Shown here piece by piece: positions 18,122 through 27,384 of a stretch of DNA of 64,000 bases. The stretch's first letter is position 1. Each line of letters opens with the position of its first letter. The notes below the pieces were generated by a model. It had not been told where the DNA came from, ran no database searches, and was given only the letters and a program-made list of their open reading frames with translations. Origin of the DNA: Nostoc sp. 106C (GTDB lineage: Bacteria > Cyanobacteriota > Cyanobacteriia > Cyanobacteriales > Nostocaceae); assembly GCF_002154725.1 (NCBI RefSeq), contig NZ_MTAW01000098.1:1-64000 (forward strand), given 5' to 3'. A program made the translations under genes and the position numbers.

Positions 18122-19501
18122 TTAACCAACATTTAGTGGTGTTGGAATACTTGTATAATTTTCTGTTTGATGATGGTAACCAGTTACCCTCATATAGATA
18201 TCTTTGTCTGGGGCTACTCCTGCACCCCTACGCACAGGATTAATTGGAAGGTTATCAGTTAGCTCCAATTGATAACGTGACACAATTGTTGCTAACATTA
18301 ACTTTACTTGAAAGGGAGCAAAGACATCACCAATACAGCGTCGATTACCACCCCCAAAAGGTAAATATTCATAAGAAGAAAACTGTCTTGACAAAAAGCG
18401 TTCTGGATTGAACTGTTTAGGATTTGGAAATAAGTCTTCACGATGATGAACTGAATAGATATCAGCAACAATTTGTGAACCTACAGGAAACTCATAACCC
18501 ATGATCTCGAATGGGGTTCTAACTACCCGCATAGCAACGACAACTGGAGGGTACAAACGCATTGTTTCTTGAGTAGTTGCTGTGAGATAGGGAAGTTTCA
18601 CAATAGCGTTGGTGTTTGAAGGATCGCTAATGTTATCTAATTCTTCCTGTAGTCGCTGACATACTTCTGGGTGTTTGTAAACACTGTATAAGCTACATAT
18701 TATGGCTGAGAATATTGAATCCTTACCGGTTAGAACTGTCATCGCTTCATCACGCAGTTCTTGATCGCTCATTGGCTGACCCTCTTCATCACGAGCTGAC
18801 ATCAGTAATGACAGAAGATCTGCGCCATCTGCTTGGGGTTGTTGATGGCGTTGAGCAATTTCGGCATAAAGTAGCCGATCTACTTCATTGCGAAGACGGA
18901 TAAAGCGTCCCCACGGACTCCAAGGCCCCAAATCTTTTTGCAGAGGTTTAACAAAAAAGTGTAATGCAGTCAGTGCAGAACTACTACACTCCAGCATTTC
19001 TTTGATTTTTTGCCGCAGTTCTATTGATAGTTCTCTTTCATCGGAGCCAAAAATAACTCGGAACATAATCTTGAGACTGAGGTCTTGCAGATATGCACTG
19101 AGATTAATTACTTCTCCCAGTTTCCATTCCTCCATCATCTCCTCTGTCAACTCACAGATGAAATTGCCGTAAGAGCGCATACGTTCGCCATGCAAGGGTG
19201 GCATCATTAGCGATCGCTGGCGACGATGGGGCTTACCATCCATGAGCATCAAAGACTGATCTCCCAAAATGGGACGCAAGATTTCGTAAATTTCTGCGGT
19301 ACTAAATGTTGTCTGAGGAGCTGTAAAAATCTGCTCAATGGCTTTGGGATCATTGACAAATACAGTCAAGCCGTAACCAGGCCACTGAGAGACGAAGATA
19401 TCACCGTATTCTTTACAGCTATCCAAAAACTTTGTAGGTCGGTTAGCCCACTGGTATATTTGCACAAAAGCTGGGCTGCTAGGACTTTTAGGTAATTTCA
19501 T
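18122..19501 (-). CDS. Cytochrome P450 (CYP110-like), P450-A, with altered I-helix
   Basis: This 459-residue soluble P450 starts MKLPKSPSSP, as in the cyanobacterial CYP110 family. It has the ExxR motif ETMR (312-315) and the haem loop PFGGGNRRCIG with Cys389. The I-helix stretch that normally reads AGxET/DTT is TGKDS (258-262): an acid remains (D261) but the oxygen-activating Thr is Ser. It is paired with P450-B at 22231, with which it shares many blocks, so the two arose by duplication. Inferred role: oxidation, desaturation or side-chain loss on the tetrapyrrole or its sugars. The gene lies between the glycosyltransferase and hemF-2. Confidence 0.92.
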   Translation of the reverse strand: MKLPKSPSSPAFVQIYQWANRPTKFLDSCKEYGDIFVSQWPGYGLTVFVNDPKAIEQIFTAPQTTFSTAEIYEILRPILGDQSLMLMDGKPHRRQRSLMMPPLHGERMRSYGNFICELTEEMMEEWKLGEVINLSAYLQDLSLKIMFRVIFGSDERELSIELRQKIKEMLECSSSALTALHFFVKPLQKDLGPWSPWGRFIRLRNEVDRLLYAEIAQRHQQPQADGADLLSLLMSARDEEGQPMSDQELRDEAMTVLTGKDSIFSAIICSLYSVYKHPEVCQRLQEELDNISDPSNTNAIVKLPYLTATTQETMRLYPPVVVAMRVVRTPFEIMGYEFPVGSQIVADIYSVHHREDLFPNPKQFNPERFLSRQFSSYEYLPFGGGNRRCIGDVFAPFQVKLMLATIVSRYQLELTDNLPINPVRRGAGVAPDKDIYMRVTGYHHQTENYTSIPTPLNVG

Positions 19502-19558
19502 TTTGCAATTTTGATTGTTGATGTGAAAAGGTACTAAGTTTGTACTGCCTGAGATTGC

Positions 19559-20827
19559 TCATCTACTGCTGTAATTGCCTACAGTAATTTTTTCACTGTG
19601 CAATATGTTCTCAACTGCCTTGACAGCTATTTCTTGAGAGTCCATTGCCAGCATTTTTTCAGACAGAGCTTTGACACGAGCGTGTAGTGCTTGGTCTTGT
19701 AGCAAAGCTTGGAGTGTGGAGCGAATGACTGTGGGTGTAGCTTTACTCTTAGGTAAATGATAGGCCAGTCCCAATTTGGCTGCTTGGTGACCTGTATTTA
19801 CTGTTTCTCCATAGCTGGAGATAATTAACATCGGCACGCCGTACTGAAGCGCTCTTCCCACACTTCCCGTACCACCATGTGTAACTAATGCTCTGATGTA
19901 AGGCAAAACTTCATCGAAAGGCACAAAAGTTTCTAAACGCACGTTTTCCCCAAGCCCATCTGGGATATCAGTAGCGCTAGCAGAAGTCGCAAGTATGGGA
20001 ATTCCCATCTGAGCAATTGACTCTAGCATCTGACGGAATAAACCCATATCCCCACTATCACCGGAAGTAGTAGTACTAACCAACACGGTGCCGGGTTCTA
20101 GATTTGCGCCAAAGGGTTGGCGATCGCTTACCTCAGGCATCTGAAAAGCAGTTGGCCCAATGAATACTTGATTTTCTTGCAGTTTTTCAGCAGGTATAAA
20201 TTCTTGAGGAAAGGTGACTAAATTGAGCAACTTAGAAACCACTATAGAAAAGAACTCGGCTGGTGCATTCTGAGGACGTGGGGGGAGACCGATTTGTTGG
20301 CGAACACGACCTAATGGAAAGATGAAGTCAACTAAGGTATGGATAATGCGCGGTGGTAGTGGTGTGGAGGAAATGAACAAAGGAATCGTATTCGCATTCA
20401 TTGTTACCGTCCATCCCATTGTCAAAGTCACGAAGGGAATGCCAAGTCTTTCTGCAGCATAAGATGCACCAAAACCAAGATAGTCCGCGACTAGACAATC
20501 TACTCGCTCTCGTTTGATTACAGTTTCCAATTCTGCAACCATACATGGGATCATTTTTAATATTTCGTTGCGAAAGCTCAAAAATCCCCGAACAAACTCA
20601 GGCAACCATTTGGGCATAGGTGCGGCAGGATTTTCTAACCGATGAGCAAAGTTACAATCTGGAGACATTGGCACAAGTTCAGCACCAGCCGCTTGTACCT
20701 TGGCATAATCGCTCTGTCCGGTATGGAATAAAACTCGATGCCCTCCCTTAACTAAAGCTTCAGCTAAGGACAACATAGGTAAGGTGTGACTGGCAAGGGG
20801 TAGTGTGGTGATCAACAAGGTTGCCAT
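19559..20827 (-). CDS. GT1-family (MGT-type) glycosyltransferase
   Basis: This 422-residue GT-B enzyme has the N-terminal catalytic His14 region (LPLASHTLPML) and the donor-binding motif THGGTGSVGRALQYGVPML (H317), as in UGT and macrolide glycosyltransferases that use nucleotide-activated sugars on small molecules. The residues after it (SSYGETVNTGHQAAKLG) differ from the usual DQ or EQ sugar contact. With rfbA, rfbB, fdtA and the aminotransferase nearby, the donor is inferred to be a dTDP-deoxysugar and the acceptor a tetrapyrrole. It is 57 bases from P450-A. Whether it forms C- or O-glycosides cannot be told from sequence. Confidence 0.88.
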   Translation of the reverse strand: MATLLITTLPLASHTLPMLSLAEALVKGGHRVLFHTGQSDYAKVQAAGAELVPMSPDCNFAHRLENPAAPMPKWLPEFVRGFLSFRNEILKMIPCMVAELETVIKRERVDCLVADYLGFGASYAAERLGIPFVTLTMGWTVTMNANTIPLFISSTPLPPRIIHTLVDFIFPLGRVRQQIGLPPRPQNAPAEFFSIVVSKLLNLVTFPQEFIPAEKLQENQVFIGPTAFQMPEVSDRQPFGANLEPGTVLVSTTTSGDSGDMGLFRQMLESIAQMGIPILATSASATDIPDGLGENVRLETFVPFDEVLPYIRALVTHGGTGSVGRALQYGVPMLIISSYGETVNTGHQAAKLGLAYHLPKSKATPTVIRSTLQALLQDQALHARVKALSEKMLAMDSQEIAVKAVENILHSEKITVGNYSSR

Positions 20828-20882
20828 AAGCTTTGAATAAAAAACTAATTACAATTGATTTACTTAATTAACTGGCTAAAAT

Positions 20883-22091
20883 TTAGAGGATACTTGAAGC
20901 CAGCAATGCCGCGATCGCCAACCAACCCGCACCAGTCCAGTAGGGAATATTCGCTCCCAGGTAATCGAAGGTAAGACCCGCCCAAATGGGGCCTAGAATT
21001 AATGCCATACTTTCGAGTGCTTGAGATGCACCTAAAATTGAGCCTTGTTGGCTGGGAGAAACTCGATTGGATATAGTACTAGTCAGCGTTGGCTCTGCCA
21101 TACCGCCGCCCACAGCTACTAGAGTCACGGCTGGGTAGAGCATCCAAACGGCTGGAGCCAAAGCAATACCCACAAACCCTAACATCATTAATACTAGTCC
21201 AGCTATGGTTAACCGTTGCTCATTGAATCGCTTCAGCAGAGGGCGAGTCAGTAATCCTTGCGCTAAGACAGAAACAATCCCAATGTAGGCAAAAAATTCT
21301 CCATTTTGCTGCGCTCCCAAGTTGAAGCGAACATAGGTGAACAGCACAAAGTTCGTTTGCAAACCACTGAGGGCAAAACTGATAACGAAGCCTGCTAGCA
21401 GAAATCGCCGGATGGTGACAGTTGCAAGTGCACTTTCAATCACTTTGAAGGGGTTCAGTTCTTTAAAAGCGATCGCTTCTCGTCGTCGTCGGTTACGTGG
21501 AAGCGACTCTGGTAGAGCGAAGAATCCGAAGGCAAAAGTTAATAGTGACAGAACTCCCGCTACAAATACAGGGGTCTGTAAACTAATCAGACTGAGCCAA
21601 CCACCCAATGCTGGCCCGAGAATAAATCCCAATCCGAAGGCCACACCAATCAGGGCAAAATTTTTGGCTCGATCTTCTTCCGGAGTAACATCTGCAATAT
21701 ACGCTTGAGCGATGGAGATATTTCCCCCCGTTAACCCATCAACTAATCGGGCGGCAAAGATCATCCACAAGGCAGTAGCAAAACCAAATATGAAGTATCC
21801 TAATGCTGTACCCGCAACACTAATCAGCAAAAGAGGCCGCCGGCCATAGCGATCGGAGAGAATACCCAGTGCTGGAGCAGCAAAGAATTGTGCGGCAGAA
21901 AAGGACACAGCCAGTAGTCCGATTACTAGGGCATCTTTGTTAAATTGCCCTACTACGTAAGGAATTACTGGAATCAGTATTCCTACACTCAATAAATCAA
22001 AAAAAACTGAAATTAAGAGAAATACGAGTGCCTTTCGACTTACCTTTGACTGAGCTGTTGCCACTGGTTTTGATTCATAGTCTTGCTGCAT
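20883..22091 (-). CDS. MFS exporter (TetA/Bmr-like)
   Basis: This 402-residue protein has 12 predicted membrane helices. Motif A is LGILSDRYGRRPLLL between helices 2 and 3, and the helix-5 antiporter motif region is FGLGFILGPALGGWL. It resembles proton-driven drug exporters. The protein ends abruptly after helix 12 (ASSIL). Its place between the glycosyltransferase and P450-B suggests export of the pathway product or self-protection against a photosensitising pigment. This is inferred from position only. Confidence 0.87.
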   Translation of the reverse strand: MQQDYESKPVATAQSKVSRKALVFLLISVFFDLLSVGILIPVIPYVVGQFNKDALVIGLLAVSFSAAQFFAAPALGILSDRYGRRPLLLISVAGTALGYFIFGFATALWMIFAARLVDGLTGGNISIAQAYIADVTPEEDRAKNFALIGVAFGLGFILGPALGGWLSLISLQTPVFVAGVLSLLTFAFGFFALPESLPRNRRRREAIAFKELNPFKVIESALATVTIRRFLLAGFVISFALSGLQTNFVLFTYVRFNLGAQQNGEFFAYIGIVSVLAQGLLTRPLLKRFNEQRLTIAGLVLMMLGFVGIALAPAVWMLYPAVTLVAVGGGMAEPTLTSTISNRVSPSQQGSILGASQALESMALILGPIWAGLTFDYLGANIPYWTGAGWLAIAALLASSIL

Positions 22092-22107
22092 AATATGGCT
22101 CTTGTTT

Positions 22108-22216
22108 TAAAATGGCGGCGTTACATATTTGCGGGATGATATTTCTCATGCACAGAGGATCAGGAGTTTTAGACTTCCATACATAAAATTTCAACCCTTG
22201 ATTGAGTAATGCCAAA
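22108..22216. repeat. Dispersed repeat, second cluster copy
   Basis: This fills the gap between P450-B and the MFS gene. It shares ggcgttacatatttgcgggatgat at its left and aaaatttcaacccttg at its right with the interrupted copy at 16605-16850. The uninterrupted form here shows the likely original length of about 110 bases. Confidence 0.6.
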
Positions 22217-22230
22217 ATGGCTCTAATAAG

Positions 22231-23601
22231 TTAAAAAGCACTGACTAGCTGAGTCACAAGATTTTGATGATAATAACCAGTCACCATCATCTTGATATCT
22301 CTATCTGGTGCTACTCCGGCGGCATGACGCACAAGATTAAATTGACGCTCCTCAGTCAGTTCCAGTTGATAACGTGACACAACTGTGGCTAACACTAACT
22401 TCATTTGAAACGGAGTAAAGGCATAACCAATACAGCGTCGATGGCCACCTCCAAAAGGTGAATACTCATAAGAAGTAAACTGTTTTTCTAAAAAACGTTC
22501 CGGCTGAAACTGGTGGGGATCTGGAAATAAATCTTGACGGTGATGAACCGAATGGATGTTTGCATAAACGTGTGTACCTGCGGGAAATTCATAACCCATG
22601 ATTTGGAATGGGGTTGTAGCTACTCGCATAGCAACTACAGAAAGAGGGTACAAACGCAGTATCTCTTGGGAAATTGCCGTGAGATAGGGAAGTTTAGAAA
22701 TAGCGTAGAAATCTGAAGGGTCGCTGAAGCTATCTAACTCTTCCCGTAGTTTTCGGCATACTTCTGGGTGTTTTAGAAGAGCGTATAAGGAGAATATTAT
22801 AGCTGTGGCAGCTACGCCTTTACCACTCAGTACTGTCATGACTTCATCACGCAGTTCTTGATCGCTCATGGCCTCATTTTGTTCGTCACGAGCTTTCATC
22901 AACAACGAGAGCACGTCTGTACCTTCTGGTTGAGGCAGTTGTCGTCGCTTTGCAATTTCAGAATAAAGAAGCTCGTCTACTTCTTTAAGTAGGCGAAGAA
23001 AGCGTCCCCACGGACTCCAAGATCCTAAATCTTTCCGCAAAGATGGTGTCAGAAGGTGCAATACGACAAGTGGAGAGCTAAAATAATCTAGAATTTCCGA
23101 GACTTTTTGCCGCAGTTTGACTAAATGCTCTCCTGTATCCGAGCCAAAAACGACTTGAAACATCACGTTCATCGAGATTTGATCTGCCCAGGAAGTCAGG
23201 TTAATCACTTCTCCTGGCCGCCATTGCTGCATCATCTGGTTTGTGATATCACAGATGAGCTTGCCGTAGGAGCGCATACGTCCGCCGTGCAACGAGGGCA
23301 TAACTAGCGATCGCTGCCGTTCATGAGGTTTACCATCCATAGCCATCAAAGATTTAGATCCCACCAACGGCCGCAAGATGTCATAAGTTTCAGCGACGTT
23401 AAACATCTGCGAAGGAGCTGTATAAATCTCATCAACTGCTTGGGGATTACTGACAAAAACAATGGGAGGAGAACCTGGCCACCGGGTCATGAAGATATCC
23501 CCGTAGCGTTGAGTACAACTATCGAGAAAATATGTTGGCTGGGTGCCCCATTGGTATACTTGCATAAACCAAGGGGTGCGCGGACGATTAGGTAACTTCA
23601 C
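22231..23601 (-). CDS. Cytochrome P450 (CYP110-like), P450-B, lacking the acid-alcohol pair
   Basis: This 456-residue P450 begins at a GTG (MKLPNRPRTP), with GGAGG about 12 bases upstream. ExxR is EILR (313-316) and the haem loop is PFGGGHRRCIG with Cys390. The I-helix centre reads SGKGVAA (259-265), so both the conserved acid and the Thr are gone. Normal O2 activation would be impaired. P450s lacking this pair include peroxygenases and enzymes with rearrangement or decarboxylase chemistry. It is a paralogue of P450-A and probably acts in the same pathway, downstream of hemA in the transcript. Confidence 0.92.
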   Translation of the reverse strand: MKLPNRPRTPWFMQVYQWGTQPTYFLDSCTQRYGDIFMTRWPGSPPIVFVSNPQAVDEIYTAPSQMFNVAETYDILRPLVGSKSLMAMDGKPHERQRSLVMPSLHGGRMRSYGKLICDITNQMMQQWRPGEVINLTSWADQISMNVMFQVVFGSDTGEHLVKLRQKVSEILDYFSSPLVVLHLLTPSLRKDLGSWSPWGRFLRLLKEVDELLYSEIAKRRQLPQPEGTDVLSLLMKARDEQNEAMSDQELRDEVMTVLSGKGVAATAIIFSLYALLKHPEVCRKLREELDSFSDPSDFYAISKLPYLTAISQEILRLYPLSVVAMRVATTPFQIMGYEFPAGTHVYANIHSVHHRQDLFPDPHQFQPERFLEKQFTSYEYSPFGGGHRRCIGYAFTPFQMKLVLATVVSRYQLELTEERQFNLVRHAAGVAPDRDIKMMVTGYYHQNLVTQLVSAF

Positions 23602-23654
23602 TGCCTTCTGTAGCCTCCCACAGTAATTGTTTCACTCAGATCAATTGCATCAAA

Positions 23655-24968
23655 TCAAGTGTGAGAAGATGTTTCAGTTACAGAGCTATATTGCGCCTTT
23701 GTATCTAAGTCAAATAAAACTTGAAGAGTTTGGAGGGCAAGATGTTGAGCTTCTATATCTCGCTGCGATCGCAGTTGAACCATCGGTTGGTGGAGAATTT
23801 TATTGACAATACCTCGAGTTAAAGCTTCGATCGCTTTTTGATGTTGTTGAGCAAAATCAGACCCTAGACGAGACAGAGTTTTTTCTAACTCTTGCTCGCG
23901 AATTGTTTCTACTTTTTCCCGTAAACAGCTAATTGTAGAAAAAGTTGCTATTGAGCGGTGCCAGAAACAAAATGCTTCTAACTCTTCTTCGATCAGCACT
24001 TGTGCCTCTAATGCAGCTTGGCGGCGGTGTTCTTGGTTCTGAGTCACGACTATTTTTAAATCATCAACGTTAAATGCTTGAACCTGAGATAACTCATTGA
24101 CATCTGCATCAACGTTACGCGGGACTGATATATCAAACAACATCAAAGGCTGATTTGCTGCCAAAGCAGTATCTAGTTTGGCTCGATCTAGTAGTGGTTC
24201 TACAGAAGCAGTACTGGTAAATACCAAATCTGAGGCGGCAACGACTAACATCATTTCTGTGAGAGGATAACATTGCAATTGAGCCTTATTGAACTGATCT
24301 GCCAATTCCTTAGCCCGTTCCACCGAACGATTTACAAGGGAAATTTGGGTCGTTCCTTTAGCTAATAGATGTTGCACCAACAGCCGCGACATTTTACCAG
24401 CGCCCACAATTGTCACTCGACAAGCTGATAAATTCTGTACTTTCATCTGGGCTAGCTCCACCGCAGCCGCACTAACCGAGATTGCACCTGTAGCGATCGC
24501 AGTCTCTGTTCTCACCCGCTTTCCAGTCATAATGGCTTGGTTGAACAAGTGATTAAGAATGCGTCTGATGCCATTATGCTGCTGACCTAACTTGTAAGCT
24601 TGTTTGACTTGAGCCAGAATTTGTCCTTCTCCCATGACCAAGCTATCTAGACCAGAAGTAACCCACATTAGATGTTTAATGGCATCTCGCTGTAGTAGCA
24701 CAAATAGATGTTGATAGAGGTCATGAAAAGGTAATTGACTATGTTCAGCTAGAAACTCAGCGACCTCCTGAGTTGCTAGGTCAGTCTTACTAGCGACAAT
24801 ATAAATTTCTAGGCGGTTGCAAGTGCTAAGAATGGCAGCTTCTTCAATATGAGTACAGCTACGCAAATACGCGATCGCCTGATCAACTTTATCCTCTGGA
24901 ATGCTCAGCTTTTCACGAATTTCAACTGGAGCGGTCTTGTGGCTAAGACCTACGACTGTGATGTTCAT
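23655..24968 (-). CDS. hemA: Glutamyl-tRNA reductase
   Basis: It reduces glutamyl-tRNA(Glu) to glutamate-1-semialdehyde, the committed and usually rate-limiting step of the C5 pathway. The 437-residue protein starts at ATG 24968 ([16 protein letters not shown]), with GGGGAGG six bases upstream; an earlier in-frame start adds unrelated residues. Nucleophile Cys50 lies in STCNRLEIY, the NADPH site is [10 protein letters not shown], and the C-terminal dimerisation helices are present. A dedicated hemA could raise flux into the cluster free from housekeeping control. The partner aminomutase hemL is not in the window. Confidence 0.95.
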   Translation of the reverse strand: MNITVVGLSHKTAPVEIREKLSIPEDKVDQAIAYLRSCTHIEEAAILSTCNRLEIYIVASKTDLATQEVAEFLAEHSQLPFHDLYQHLFVLLQRDAIKHLMWVTSGLDSLVMGEGQILAQVKQAYKLGQQHNGIRRILNHLFNQAIMTGKRVRTETAIATGAISVSAAAVELAQMKVQNLSACRVTIVGAGKMSRLLVQHLLAKGTTQISLVNRSVERAKELADQFNKAQLQCYPLTEMMLVVAASDLVFTSTASVEPLLDRAKLDTALAANQPLMLFDISVPRNVDADVNELSQVQAFNVDDLKIVVTQNQEHRRQAALEAQVLIEEELEAFCFWHRSIATFSTISCLREKVETIREQELEKTLSRLGSDFAQQHQKAIEALTRGIVNKILHQPMVQLRSQRDIEAQHLALQTLQVLFDLDTKAQYSSVTETSSHT

Positions 24969-25246
24969 ACATCCTCCCCTGAAGTTTGTTCTCTTCTCAA
25001 CTAGGCGCAAGACTAATTTGGTTGATTTTGGCGACAGAGTTTAAGTGCAGACTTGGCAGTACCAAGTCCTACAAATGCCTAATATGTTGCACAGATTTTG
25101 GAAAACTTTATAATTACAGAGTGAGTACAGTAGGTTGCAACACTAAACTTTTTGGCAGCAGCTAAGTTAACCTAACTAAAGTCTTGGGCTGAAGTCGATA
25201 AAGGTAGCTGATAACTTATCCTAAATAAGCGTTATTGAGAACCTAC

Positions 25247-26689
25247 TTATACTGCGATTCGAGATTCGCTAATCAAGTCTTCGGTGAGCTGAGTTTGGTG
25301 TTTATACGTCCGTGAATCTCTAACCTGTTGGTACTGAAAAAAGTCAGGATTGAGTATTCCTTGAGGATCATATTTCCTCTTCATTTCATTAACAGTAGAC
25401 CAGTAATCACCAAACTGAACCTGCCATTGTTGAAGATCGAATTTTACCCAACCAGTCAAGTATCGTTTTGCACCCATTTTCAAACCTAAATCAGTGAGCG
25501 CTTCCAATTCTGCTAAAACAGGTTGAAGCTGAGATTTAGGAATGATTGGATAAATTCCTAGCCCAACAATGAAGTTTTCATTAGGGACACGGAACATGGG
25601 CATATTGGTTGTTTTTTGAAACAGACAGAAGGAGCCGATCAGCGTATTTCCACAGTCAAGAATAGCAGGTAAGCGCTGTAGAACCGTCTCTATGTAAGTT
25701 TTTGCCTGAGAGCCTGGAAGGAGTAAATCTATCCAGGGGTGGACAGTATTTGTAGGAACACCTACTTTTAGTGCAGGGATGACAAACTCAGCGAAATTCA
25801 GGTCTTCTGTATGAATATGACGATAAAAATTCAATCCAGAAAGAACTTCTGCGTCATTGATGCTATCTGGAGAATTTGCTTCCACCGTCACTTGCAATAA
25901 ATAAAACCATTGCATGAGAGGTTTACCCACAGCTTTAGAAAATAATTCCAAACTGGGGTTAGGAACGGATAACAGATAATCAACGCGTCCTTGTTGTGTG
26001 AGAACTTGCTGATCATTTAAGAAAGCATCTAGGTTGTCGTAGAGCAGAAAATAAGTGCGTGTGGAAGGACGATAACGTCTGAGGCGATGACGCACCTGAG
26101 TGATAATGCCAAACTGACCATAACCACAAAGAACATGATGAAACAGTTCGCTATTCTCTTCTGGTGTACACCAGACAATTTCACCTGTTCCAGTTACAAC
26201 TTCTAGACCAAGACAATTATCAGCTTGAGTTCCATAACGAAAGGATGAATTACCTAAGCCGCCGGCTGAATGGGTTCCTCCCAATGTTGTATCAATGAAG
26301 TTGGTAAGAGATGGCGGGATTAAACCATGAGGTAATGAGTTAACAATGACCTCTCTCCAAGTAACACCTGTATCTGCTTGGAACCACAGTTCCTCTTTTT
26401 GAATTTCATGAATTTGATTGAAGTTGCTCATGTCCAAAACGATTCCGTCTTGGTTCAAACATTGACCACCTAGTGAATTTCCCCCAGCCCTAGGAGAAAT
26501 GGTTAAACCTTGATTACTAGCATACTTTACTACCTGAGCAATATCGACGGAATTTTGCGGGCGGACAACTACCTGGGGCTGTTTTTGAATAATGCGACCA
26601 AAATCTTGAGAAAAGTTACTTAAGATTTCTGGCGTGTTGGTAACTTCACCTTCTACTAGAGATTTGATATCGGAAAGGATGCTATTCAT
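25247..26689 (-). CDS. FAD-linked oxidase of the VAO/cytokinin-dehydrogenase type
   Basis: This 480-residue protein has an N-terminal PCMH/FAD_binding_4 domain (about 35-210) with SPRAGGNSLGGQ, where plant cytokinin dehydrogenases have GHGHS carrying covalent FAD. The His is Asn71 here, so FAD is probably non-covalent at this site. Further signatures are TLGGTHSAGGLGNSSFRYG and a C-terminal substrate domain ending YDPQGILNPDFF. It lies 278 bases upstream of hemA, on the same strand. A two-electron oxidation of a ring, bridge or sugar in the tetrapyrrole pathway is a reasonable inference; no substrate is known. The ATG at 26689 is preferred to the TTG just before it. Confidence 0.85.
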   Translation of the reverse strand: MNSILSDIKSLVEGEVTNTPEILSNFSQDFGRIIQKQPQVVVRPQNSVDIAQVVKYASNQGLTISPRAGGNSLGGQCLNQDGIVLDMSNFNQIHEIQKEELWFQADTGVTWREVIVNSLPHGLIPPSLTNFIDTTLGGTHSAGGLGNSSFRYGTQADNCLGLEVVTGTGEIVWCTPEENSELFHHVLCGYGQFGIITQVRHRLRRYRPSTRTYFLLYDNLDAFLNDQQVLTQQGRVDYLLSVPNPSLELFSKAVGKPLMQWFYLLQVTVEANSPDSINDAEVLSGLNFYRHIHTEDLNFAEFVIPALKVGVPTNTVHPWIDLLLPGSQAKTYIETVLQRLPAILDCGNTLIGSFCLFQKTTNMPMFRVPNENFIVGLGIYPIIPKSQLQPVLAELEALTDLGLKMGAKRYLTGWVKFDLQQWQVQFGDYWSTVNEMKRKYDPQGILNPDFFQYQQVRDSRTYKHQTQLTEDLISESRIAV

Positions 26690-26757
26690 CAAAGAATTTG
26701 GCCTTTGGTTTGATCAACTACTAACTGTCTTGAGCGTTAAAGTCGGAATATTTGACT

Positions 26758-27384
26758 TTATTTGGTTTTAAAGAATTGGTTTTTGAGCAAATTAATCCCA
26801 ATCTGGATAATTTTTGGAGTGAGTCTAATCACATCAAATAGGCGAGAAACAAAGGTTTGTGTTTCTTGGGTTTGAGGCGTAACCATTTTAGCTGGTCTTT
26901 CATACTTAAACAGACAGACACAATCGCCTTGGGATTGTCTGCTAATAATTGCAGCTTTAGTACCCGGAAATGCTTTTACTGTAGCATCTTGCTCCATCTC
27001 ACAAATGACGCGACAGGGGCTTTCCAGACCGTACTCTTTGGCTAAAGAGAGAACAGGACAAACTCTTTGAATTTCTAATACAGCATCTTTGCCATTTTGG
27101 GAAATATCTACTACTTCCATCGAGAAACCCATGATGCGAAAGATGGGAATTGCATCCGTGAAGCCTTGTGCTAGGGTAGTGTTATCAATAAAAGCTCCCA
27201 TAAATGCCTTCTGCTGTCCGGGATAGGCTTCCATCATTTTTTCATAAGCTGCATTCTCTCCAATTTCATCTGCTAGCTTTTTATAAGCTGCAAATCGATT
27301 TCTAAACATACTTACGGCTTTTGATGGATCCATTTTCATCACATCAGCCATTTGAATGTCGCCAATACCTACGATATTGTCCAT
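26758..27384 (-). CDS. Small CPV-motif protein, ATC-hydrolase-like or V4R-like
   Basis: This 208-residue protein is not firmly recognised. Residues about 90-165 contain QRVCPVLSLAKEYG, then SPCRVICEMEQD, then SRQSQGDCVCLFKYE. This pattern resembles the L-2-amino-thiazoline-4-carboxylate hydrolase family and, more loosely, V4R small-molecule-binding domains. The N-terminal third is helical. It is the first gene of the minus-strand cluster, 69 bases ahead of the FAD oxidase, with AAGGATG before its ATG. In this context it may act on or bind a tetrapyrrole intermediate, but that is inference from position only. Confidence 0.55.
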   Translation of the reverse strand: MDNIVGIGDIQMADVMKMDPSKAVSMFRNRFAAYKKLADEIGENAAYEKMMEAYPGQQKAFMGAFIDNTTLAQGFTDAIPIFRIMGFSMEVVDISQNGKDAVLEIQRVCPVLSLAKEYGLESPCRVICEMEQDATVKAFPGTKAAIISRQSQGDCVCLFKYERPAKMVTPQTQETQTFVSRLFDVIRLTPKIIQIGINLLKNQFFKTK

